Assembly (NCBI RefSeq): GCF_002364335.1
Contig: NZ_DEXW01000077.1
Span: 1 to 6,446 of the forward strand
Origin: Winogradskyella sp. UBA3174
Lineage (GTDB): Bacteria; Bacteroidota; Bacteroidia; Flavobacteriales; Flavobacteriaceae
Reading direction: 5' to 3'
Length of the DNA stretch: 6,446 bases
Made by a program: the position numbers and the translations under genes. The notes below the pieces were generated by a model that did no database searches, had not been told where the DNA came from, and saw only the letters and a program-made list of their open reading frames with translations. Shown here piece by piece: positions 1 to 6,392 of this stretch (within the stretch, counting starts at the first letter, position 1; each line of letters starts with the position of its first letter).

Positions 1-650
1 GCTGTACCTAAACAGGCACATCGTATCGCTTTCTTGTCTAAAAGTGTTTTAGTAACTCCAATTGTGGTAATTCCTAAAACAACGATTGTGATTATTAGAG
101 CGCTATCAATTTCAAAACGCATTAAGAACATTAATCCCAAAGCGGTTTCAATAAAAGGATATATTTTTCCGTAAACAGGAACTCGTTTTGCTAATGGATC
201 ATACATACTAAAGGATTCAGGGAATCCTTTTAAGTCCAACATCTTGAAGAAACTAAATACGATATAGAATAAGCCCATAAAATCTAGCATGAAGGCATTC
301 CAACTCCAGTTTTTATAATGTAATAATATACTTGCTGTTGCGATATAAAAGATGATCAGCAGTAATGGTTTTAATTGTTGAAATTTGCTTTTTTCATCTT
401 CTACTGGCATAGATGATACCCCTGAAGATTCGAATACATTATTTTTTTGCTCTTCCGTTAACGTATACTTGTCTGGCAAAGCTTGTTTTAATACTTGTGT
501 AGCGACATGCTTATCCATAGTGACTTCTGCTTCAGCTTTTTCCAGGTTTACAGTTGCATTAAACACATGGTCTATATCGTTTAAATATTTTTCTACGGAA
601 GCCTTGCAGTTATTACAAGTCATTCCTGTTATTTTATATGTGTGTTTCAT
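1..650 (-). CDS. HMA-domain protein fused to a DoxX/MauE-like membrane domain (partial, C-terminus beyond the window)
   Basis: The minus strand is open from ATG (650-648) to the left edge, giving 216 complete codons without a stop. Residues 1-66 form a heavy-metal-associated (HMA) domain with the copper-binding motif GMTCNNC (C12, C15), as in CopZ, Atx1 and P1B-ATPase N-termini. After a polar linker (67-94) come four hydrophobic segments at about 95-112, 119-138, 163-178 and 184-202, then an IRCACLG stretch with a CxC pair (C211, C213), resembling the small DoxX/MauE-type redox-associated membrane proteins. It is not a P1B-ATPase: no CPC helix or DKTGT motif is present in the part seen. The start codon directly follows the stop of the preceding gene (TAG|ATG, no gap), so it should be co-translated with it. 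A role in handing Cu(I) or electrons to a periplasmic partner is inference. The HMA call is firm; the membrane-domain name is tentative. Confidence 0.85.
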   Translation of the reverse strand, partial: MKHTYKITGMTCNNCKASVEKYLNDIDHVFNATVNLEKAEAEVTMDKHVATQVLKQALPDKYTLTEEQKNNVFESSGVSSMPVEDEKSKFQQLKPLLLIIFYIATASILLHYKNWSWNAFMLDFMGLFYIVFSFFKMLDLKGFPESFSMYDPLAKRVPVYGKIYPFIETALGLMFLMRFEIDSALIITIVVLGITTIGVTKTLLDKKAIRCACLGT

Positions 651-1379
651 CTATTCTTGTTTTGGTAGTTTTAGTATCAATTCATTGTCTAAATTTATAT
701 CATCGATATGTCCAGCAATAGCATTATCATCTGTTTTAAAATGCATATGCATATTGGTCGTATGATGTGTAAAAACTGCTTTATGCTTTGTAGAATAAAA
801 TCCTATAATTTGAACTTGACTATTCTTCAAGTTTCCATTTAAGCCAGCTTCTGTATGTTTTTTATGATTATGTACAGTATCACCATCCTTCCAATTAATG
901 ACGTGCCAATCTAAAGATGCAACTGTACCTTCTAGTAAAAATGGAAAAGGCTTCTCTGTATTTATGCCGCTACTTTTAGCTAGTTCAAATATGGTGGATT
1001 CCAATGCTTCTTTAGTGGTGTTATTTTCTGTTTTGTATGAATCCCATTCTTTAACTTCTGCATAAACTAATAAAGCTGCCTTTAGATTATAGGAATCTTT
1101 AATTTGTAAACTACTATCTGTAACAAAACTGTTGCTCGGTTTACTATCGAATATTTGTATTTCTCCTTTTAGATGTTCTACAGCTCCAAGTGCATAAAAG
1201 TGTTTTTTATTTGAAAGACTATCTAAATCAATTACTGATTTAATATTACCAGACATAATCGTTCTTAAAGCGCCAGAATGTTTTACTTCATTCACTTTAG
1301 GTTTCTTGTCTTTGGATTGACAAGAAGAACCCATTAGTAAGATGGTTGTTAGTGCTATTATGTATATCGATTTACTCAT
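651..1379 (-). CDS. Predicted metal-binding lipoprotein with an acetolactate-decarboxylase-like domain
   Basis: A 242-residue protein with an N-terminal lipoprotein signal (hydrophobic residues 5-16, MGSSC with Cys20), so it is probably anchored to a membrane facing the periplasm or outside. The rest resembles alpha-acetolactate decarboxylase (ALDC, budA family): FYALGAVEHLKGEIQIFD (61-78) matches the ALDC 'GdfGiGTfd.LdGEl' segment, with E73 equivalent to the conserved Glu65. HMHF followed by AGH (H211, H213, H224) has the H-x-H-x10-H spacing of the ALDC zinc ligands. However, the position of catalytic Arg145 appears to be His159 in SLDWHVINW, and the protein ends 18 residues after H224, so the C-terminal glutamate (Glu253) is absent. 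Decarboxylase activity is therefore doubtful. Extra His and Met cluster at 159-175 and 205-214 (THHTTNMHMHF). It starts 3 bases after the channel stop and abuts the next gene. A role in periplasmic copper binding is inferred from this context. Comparisons with ALDC are from memory. Confidence 0.75.
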   Translation of the reverse strand: MSKSIYIIALTTILLMGSSCQSKDKKPKVNEVKHSGALRTIMSGNIKSVIDLDSLSNKKHFYALGAVEHLKGEIQIFDSKPSNSFVTDSSLQIKDSYNLKAALLVYAEVKEWDSYKTENNTTKEALESTIFELAKSSGINTEKPFPFLLEGTVASLDWHVINWKDGDTVHNHKKHTEAGLNGNLKNSQVQIIGFYSTKHKAVFTHHTTNMHMHFKTDDNAIAGHIDDINLDNELILKLPKQE

Positions 1380-1382
1380 TGT

Positions 1383-2600
1383 TTAATTGGTTAAATAGTT
1401 AATAATTGTGGTTTGTAAATAATAGGTTTTAATAGAATCGATTTGATTCATTTGAAATTTCAATTGTAGTTCTTGAATATCGAGGACATCATTAAAATCA
1501 ATCGTTCCTGTTTCATAACTTCTAATTAAGATTTGCTCTGCATCTTTAGCTTGCTTTAGATTCTTGGTTTGAGTAGTATAACTTATGCGAGCCGAAATTT
1601 TTTCGTTCACAGCTTTATCTAAGAGTGTTTCCAAAGTATTTAAGCGTTCTTGTTTTTGCGCTACAATTTCTTGTTGTTGCAATTCGTTTTGTTTGGTTTG
1701 TGATTTGTTTTTTTTATTAAAAATGGGAATAGTAACGGCAATCATAGGCATAATAATATCTTTTCCATTATCACTGAAATTCATATTAGGACGCTCATCA
1801 ACACTGATATAATCTAAACCGAAACCAATCATTGGACTGCTTTCTTTTTGGTTTAGTAATTCTGATTGTTCTACTGATTGATAGAGTTTATCATATTTCA
1901 GCAATTCAGGATGTAATGCTAAATTTTCTGAATTCATTTCAAAATCTTCAGAAGGTAAATTCAATTCATTTATAACTTGGACTGAAATAGCTTTATCTCG
2001 ATTTAAGAGTTTATTAAAATTGGTTTGTTCTGCAAGAAACTGTTGACTCAAAATAGCTAATAATTGGTGCATTTCATTTTGACGCATTTGTAATCGTAAT
2101 ACATCTACAACTGATGCTTTACCAATTTCAACAGAGGTCAACGCTAAGGTTTCATAGGTGTCAAGTAATTGGATGTTTTTTACTAATATCTCTTGTTTCG
2201 CCTTGTTAGCATAAAGATTATAATACGATTGTGATACAGAAGCTATTAGTTTTCTTTTAGCAATTACGATGTCTTCATATTTAGCATCTGCTAAAGAATT
2301 CACATAGTTTTCTCTAGCAGTTATATTACCAAACCAAGGCAGCATTTGTTTAGCTGACACTTTAAAACGTTGTGCTCCAGTACGTGTTTCTGGTTCGCTT
2401 ACAAAGTAGCCAACACCAAATTCAGTATTAGGTATGGTGTTGACTTCGTTTACTTTTTCGGAAGCGATACTGTATTGTAATTCAAACTTCTGAATTACAG
2501 GACTATTTTCTAAAGCGTCTTCAATAAATGTTTCTAATTGTTGTGCATTAGAAAAAGCAAATGACAAAAGGTAAATTATGATTAAAACTATTCTTTTCAT
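1383..2600 (-). CDS. TolC/CusC-like outer-membrane efflux channel
   Basis: Outer-membrane factor of the TolC family, 405 residues, predicted to form the trimeric channel that connects the RND pump to the outside. A signal peptide is clear: KR, a hydrophobic core and a cleavage site after SNA (about residue 19), giving a mature protein starting QQLETF. There is no lipobox cysteine, unlike E. coli CusC, so it is not predicted to be lipidated. Two outer-membrane-efflux-protein repeats are visible: the first contains LPWFGNITAR (87-96) and GKASVVDVLRLQM (160-172), the second the equivalent TGTIDFNDVLDIQELQL (364-380). Long heptad-like helices, rich in Gln, Glu and Lys, lie at about 105-195 and 295-395. 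Its ATG overlaps the pump stop as ATGA (2597-2600), indicating translational coupling, and it is slightly shorter than CusC (about 457 residues). Assignment to the family is firm; the partner is inferred from the overlap. Confidence 0.93.
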   Translation of the reverse strand: MKRIVLIIIYLLSFAFSNAQQLETFIEDALENSPVIQKFELQYSIASEKVNEVNTIPNTEFGVGYFVSEPETRTGAQRFKVSAKQMLPWFGNITARENYVNSLADAKYEDIVIAKRKLIASVSQSYYNLYANKAKQEILVKNIQLLDTYETLALTSVEIGKASVVDVLRLQMRQNEMHQLLAILSQQFLAEQTNFNKLLNRDKAISVQVINELNLPSEDFEMNSENLALHPELLKYDKLYQSVEQSELLNQKESSPMIGFGLDYISVDERPNMNFSDNGKDIIMPMIAVTIPIFNKKNKSQTKQNELQQQEIVAQKQERLNTLETLLDKAVNEKISARISYTTQTKNLKQAKDAEQILIRSYETGTIDFNDVLDIQELQLKFQMNQIDSIKTYYLQTTIINYLTN

Positions 2601-5600
2601 TTTATTGTTCTTTTAAGTTTAAATTCTTGTTTCCAGCTGTATAATACTGGGACAACAAATAAAGTAATCAATGCGATTAACATGCCGCCAAAACTTGGGA
2701 TTGCCATAGGAATCATAATATCACTTCCGCGTCCTGTGGATGTTAAAATTGGTAATAATGCTAATATAGTTGTGGCAGTTGTCATTAAACATGGTCTAAT
2801 TCGTTTTTCACCAGCTTCGACTATAGATGCTCTAATTTCGGCTTTGTTTTCTGGTGTATTTCTATCAAATGTTTGTGTTAAATAGGTTGCCATCACCACA
2901 CCATCATCTGTTGCTATTCCGAAAAGCGCAATAAATCCAACCCAAACGGCGACACTTAAATTAATTGGGTGCATCTGAAATAAATCGCGCATATTTTCTC
3001 CAGCGACATTGAAGTTTAAAAACCAATCTTGACCATAGAGCCATATCATTATAAATCCACCAGAAAACGCCACTGCTATTCCTGTAAATACCATTAGAGA
3101 CGTCGCTATCGAGCGAAATTGGAAGTATAGAATCAAAAAGATAATTGCTAATGCTAAAGGCACAACTATAGACAATGTTTCTTCCGCTCTTAATTGATTC
3201 TCATACGTTCCTGTAAACTTGTAGTTAATACCTTTTGGGACTACCAATTCACCTGAATCAATTTTTTGCTGAATTAAAGCTTGTGCGTTTTCAACAACAC
3301 TAACTTCCGCAAAACCATCTAACTTGTCAAATAGCACATAGCCAACTAAAAAGGTATCTTCACTTTTAATAACTTGTGGCCCTTGTTCGTAACGAATGGT
3401 CGCTAATTCACTTAAAGGAACTGAACTGCCTTTCGCAACAGGAATATAAATTTGTTTTAAATCGGTTGGATTGGCTCGTAATTCTCTCGGATAACGTACC
3501 CGAACTCCATAACGTTCTCTGCCTTCAACCGTTTGGGTTAAGACCATGCCACCAACAGCAACTTTTAAAACGTCTTGTACATCTTGTATGGAAATACCAT
3601 AGCGTGCAATTTCCGCTCTATCAATATCAATAAGTAAATAGGGTTTACCAACAATACGGTCTGCAAAAACAGCTTCTTCTTTTACACCTTCAGCGTGTTT
3701 TAAAATGGTTTCTAACTGTACACCAAAGGCTTCTATTTGTTTTAAATCTTGACCTTTTACTTTTATTCCCATTGGTGCTCGCATTCCTGTTTGAAGCATT
3801 ACAAGTCTGGTTTCTATCGGTTGTAACTTAGGTGCAGAGGTGACTCCTGGCAATTTGGTAACTCTTATAATTTCATTCCAAATATCATCAGGTGATTTAA
3901 TCTCTGGTCGCCAATTGCGATAGAACTTACCGTCATTGTCTGGAATGAGTTGTTTCTTTGCATTGAGAGATTGCCACGCTTCACTTTGTTCCGCTCGCAA
4001 TGACATTCCATTTTTTAATACATATTCGTCATCATCATTGACTTTGTAGCGTTGACGTTCTCCATTATCATTCAACATATATTCAGATTTATACTGAATA
4101 ATATTCTCGTACATGGATAAAGGTGCAGGATCTAAAGCAGATTCTGTACGACCTGCTTTACCAACGACGGTTTTAATCTCTGGAATACTGGCAACTGCCA
4201 TATCCAATTGCTGTAAAACCCGTTTGTTTTCTGCAACACCAGAATGTGGCATCGACGTTGGCATCAATAGAAAAGAGCCTTCATTTAATGATGGCATAAA
4301 CTCTTTGCCTGTATTTTTCATGATAAAAAAACCAGCAATAACAAGAGCTGTTGGTATGGATAAGAATACCAGTTTGTTGTTTAAACACCATCTTAAAATG
4401 GGCGTATAATACCTTCTAAATAAAGTAAAAACACCTAATAATCCAAAACAAATAACACTTACAAAAATGAGATTCCAAAAGATACTTTTATCAATTCCTA
4501 AAGGTCTCCAGTATTCAGCTAATAAGAATACAATTGCAGCTACTGAAATGATGATATTGATAAGGTTAGCTTGCTTTTCATTAACGTTTCTTTTAAGCTT
4601 TAAAATCCCTGTAATACCGAAGCCTATTAAGATTAATGAAAACCAATAGCCATAGATTACACCCACTATTCCAACGACAATTAAAGCCGTATTTAAAATG
4701 TAGCTAAAACTCTTTTTGATACTTTTTCTTCGGAATAGAAACGCTGCAAAAGGCGGAATTAAAAACAAGGCCACAATAATTGAAGCGGTTAATGCAAATG
4801 TTTTTGTAAAGGCTAATGGTCTAAATAATTTTCCTTCTGCGCCAATCATAGTAAATACAGGAATGAAACTAATGATAGTTGTCATTACTGCTGTAACAAT
4901 AGCACCCGATACTTCTGCTGTGGCATTATAAACGACAGTATTAATAGGTAATTTCCCATCGTCTTCATCCAGATGTCGAATAATGTTTTCTGAGAGTATT
5001 ACACCAACATCGACCATCGTACCAATAGCAATAGCAATTCCAGAAAGTGCTACAATATTCGCATCAACACCGAATAATTTCATGGCTATAAACACCATTA
5101 AAACTGCAACTGGTAATAAACCCGATATTAATATTGAAGCTCTAAGGTTAAACACCATTATCATAATGACCAAAATGGTGATTAGAATCTCTAATGTTAA
5201 GGCTTCATTTAGCGTTCCTAATGTTTCTTCAATCAATTCTGTTCTGTCATAAAAAGGAACAATAGTAACTTGGGAAGTGCGTCCATCTGCTAAAACTTTA
5301 GAAGGCAATCCTGAGCTTAACTCCTTAATTTTTTCTTTTACATTGTTAATGACTTCCATCGGATTAGCGCCATAACGCGCTACTACAACAGCACCAACAA
5401 CTTCTGCACCTTCTTTATCTAATAATCCTCTGCGCGCCGCAGGACCTAATGAGACTTTACCAATGTCTTTAATTCGTATCGATGTATAATCTTGAGAAGT
5501 GACTACTGCATTTTCTATATCTTCAATGGATTTCACATAGCCCAAACCTCGCACTAAATATTCTACTTGGTTAATTTCTAAGGTTTGTGCACCAATGTCC

Positions 5601-6298
5601 TGATTGCTTTCTTTTACTGCTCTTACAACTTGGTTTAGACCAATGTTGTATTGACGCATCAGTTCTGGATTCACATCTACTTGATATTCCTGAACGTAAC
5701 CACCAATGGAAGCGACTTCAGAAACTCCACTTGCAGACGATAAAGCATATTTTACGTAGTAATCTTGAATGCTCCGTAATTCTTGTAAATCCCAACCACC
5801 AGTTACATTTCCTTTTTCATCACGACCTTCAAGTGTATACCAAAATATTTGTCCTAAACCTGTGGCATCTGGACCTAAAGCCGAATTAACACCTTCTGGT
5901 AACAGTCCGCTTGGTAATGAGTTGAGTTTTTCTAGGATGCGACTACGACTCCAATAAAATTCTATATCTTCTTCAAAAATGATATAGATACTTGAAAAAC
6001 CAAACATAGAAGAACTACGAATCGTTTTTACACCAGGAATACCGAGTAGGGAAGCGGTTAGAGGATACGTAATTTGATCCTCAATATCTTGTGGTGAACG
6101 ACCATCCCATTTTGTAAATACGATTTGTTGGTTTTCACCAATATCAGGAATAGCATCTACAGCGACAGGATTGCTAGGTAAAAACCCAGTATCCCAATTA
6201 AAAGGTGCGTTTATAGTTCCCCATCCAACAAAAAGGAATAGTAGAAGTACAGCAACGAGTTTATGCTCTATTAAGAATTTGATGCTTTTATTTAGCAT
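2597..6298 (-). CDS. cusA: CusA-type heavy-metal RND efflux pump (Cu(I)/Ag(I) predicted)
   Basis: Inner-membrane proton-driven pump of the heavy-metal RND family (CusA/CzcA), 1,233 residues from this start. I chose the ATG at 6298 because MLNKSIKFLIEHKL matches the usual family N-terminus; an in-frame ATG at 6325 would add nine residues. Visible landmarks are TM1 (about 12-30), a first porter loop, TM2-TM6 (about 368-522), a second porter loop and TM8-TM12 (about 1043-1221). TM4 carries D430 and E437 in the motif VDVGVILSEN, matching the CusA proton-relay Asp405 region. M679 (LLMP), M729 (APLSM) and M834 (RLVML) align by eye with the CusA metal-binding triad Met573/623/672, favouring Cu(I)/Ag(I) over Zn/Co. 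The CusA relay residues Glu939 and Lys984 appear as D1131 and C1170. The protein is nearly 200 residues longer than E. coli CusA because of extra membrane helices between TM6 and TM7, an insert at about 737-796 and another at about 1088-1112. It is the first clear operon gene and overlaps the channel gene by four bases. Confidence 0.95.
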   Translation of the reverse strand: MLNKSIKFLIEHKLVAVLLLFLFVGWGTINAPFNWDTGFLPSNPVAVDAIPDIGENQQIVFTKWDGRSPQDIEDQITYPLTASLLGIPGVKTIRSSSMFGFSSIYIIFEEDIEFYWSRSRILEKLNSLPSGLLPEGVNSALGPDATGLGQIFWYTLEGRDEKGNVTGGWDLQELRSIQDYYVKYALSSASGVSEVASIGGYVQEYQVDVNPELMRQYNIGLNQVVRAVKESNQDIGAQTLEINQVEYLVRGLGYVKSIEDIENAVVTSQDYTSIRIKDIGKVSLGPAARRGLLDKEGAEVVGAVVVARYGANPMEVINNVKEKIKELSSGLPSKVLADGRTSQVTIVPFYDRTELIEETLGTLNEALTLEILITILVIMIMVFNLRASILISGLLPVAVLMVFIAMKLFGVDANIVALSGIAIAIGTMVDVGVILSENIIRHLDEDDGKLPINTVVYNATAEVSGAIVTAVMTTIISFIPVFTMIGAEGKLFRPLAFTKTFALTASIIVALFLIPPFAAFLFRRKSIKKSFSYILNTALIVVGIVGVIYGYWFSLILIGFGITGILKLKRNVNEKQANLINIIISVAAIVFLLAEYWRPLGIDKSIFWNLIFVSVICFGLLGVFTLFRRYYTPILRWCLNNKLVFLSIPTALVIAGFFIMKNTGKEFMPSLNEGSFLLMPTSMPHSGVAENKRVLQQLDMAVASIPEIKTVVGKAGRTESALDPAPLSMYENIIQYKSEYMLNDNGERQRYKVNDDDEYVLKNGMSLRAEQSEAWQSLNAKKQLIPDNDGKFYRNWRPEIKSPDDIWNEIIRVTKLPGVTSAPKLQPIETRLVMLQTGMRAPMGIKVKGQDLKQIEAFGVQLETILKHAEGVKEEAVFADRIVGKPYLLIDIDRAEIARYGISIQDVQDVLKVAVGGMVLTQTVEGRERYGVRVRYPRELRANPTDLKQIYIPVAKGSSVPLSELATIRYEQGPQVIKSEDTFLVGYVLFDKLDGFAEVSVVENAQALIQQKIDSGELVVPKGINYKFTGTYENQLRAEETLSIVVPLALAIIFLILYFQFRSIATSLMVFTGIAVAFSGGFIMIWLYGQDWFLNFNVAGENMRDLFQMHPINLSVAVWVGFIALFGIATDDGVVMATYLTQTFDRNTPENKAEIRASIVEAGEKRIRPCLMTTATTILALLPILTSTGRGSDIMIPMAIPSFGGMLIALITLFVVPVLYSWKQEFKLKRTIK

Positions 6299-6327
6299 TG
6301 AATTGAATTTTAAACAATTAGACATAA

Positions 6328-6342
6328 GTGTTATGAGAACAC
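6328..6342. promoter_or_regulatory. Operator-like palindrome upstream of the pump gene
   Basis: The 15-mer GTGTTATGAGAACAC has perfect 5-base arms (GTGTT/AACAC) plus an additional symmetric T/A pair around the central G, so 12 of the 14 non-central positions are symmetric. It sits 29 bases upstream of the preferred pump start codon (6298) and 2 bases upstream of the alternative start at 6325. Position and symmetry suit a repressor or activator site controlling the metal-efflux operon. I could not match it to a named operator such as CueR, CopY or CsoR sites. I see no convincing Bacteroidota promoter (TTTG plus TAnnTTTG) around it. Confidence 0.35.
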
Positions 6343-6355
6343 CGAATACAACGAA

Positions 6356-6386
6356 TTATCCTTATAACATTACAGTTATAGGATAA
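6356..6386. repeat. AT-rich inverted repeat in the operon leader
   Basis: On the plus strand the left arm TTATCCTTATAAC (6356-6368) and the right arm GTTATAGGATAA (6375-6386) are complementary along their whole length except for one bulged T, and they flank a 6-base loop, ATTACA. It lies 6 bases after the possible upstream stop and about 57 bases before the preferred pump start. No T-run follows the stem on the minus strand, so it is a poor intrinsic terminator. It could be a regulator's operator, an mRNA 5' stabilising hairpin or a weak attenuator. The symmetry is directly visible; the function is inferred. Confidence 0.6.
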
Positions 6387-6392
6387 CACAGT

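Noticed and set aside
1..650. The HMA protein as the N-terminus of a copper P1B-type ATPase
   Set aside because: The hydrophobic region follows after a short linker, has no CPC motif and ends in a CxC stretch with the protein already beyond the expected early helices; small DoxX/MauE-like proteins fit better.
385..765. Plus-strand open frame of about 126 codons with hydrophobic stretches
   Set aside because: It lies antisense to the HMA-fusion and lipoprotein genes, spans their junction and resembles no family; the minus-strand genes have clear motifs and coupled junctions.
5086..5160. The 12-base string TAAACACCATTA occurring twice about 60 bases apart
   Set aside because: Both copies lie in coding sequence for hydrophobic MVF-containing segments of the pump; shared amino acids and codon bias explain the match.
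5587..5889. Plus-strand open frame of about 100 codons within the pump gene
   Set aside because: It is antisense to a well-conserved RND porter region and its Leu/His-rich translation looks like an antisense artefact.
6356..6386. Hairpin read as an intrinsic terminator of the upstream gene
   Set aside because: The stem is AT-rich with few GC pairs and no T-run follows on either strand, so it is recorded only as an inverted repeat.
6299..6392. A Bacteroidota-type promoter (TTTG at -33, TAnnTTTG at -7) before the pump gene
   Set aside because: I looked for both elements at proper spacing and found only partial matches, none convincing.
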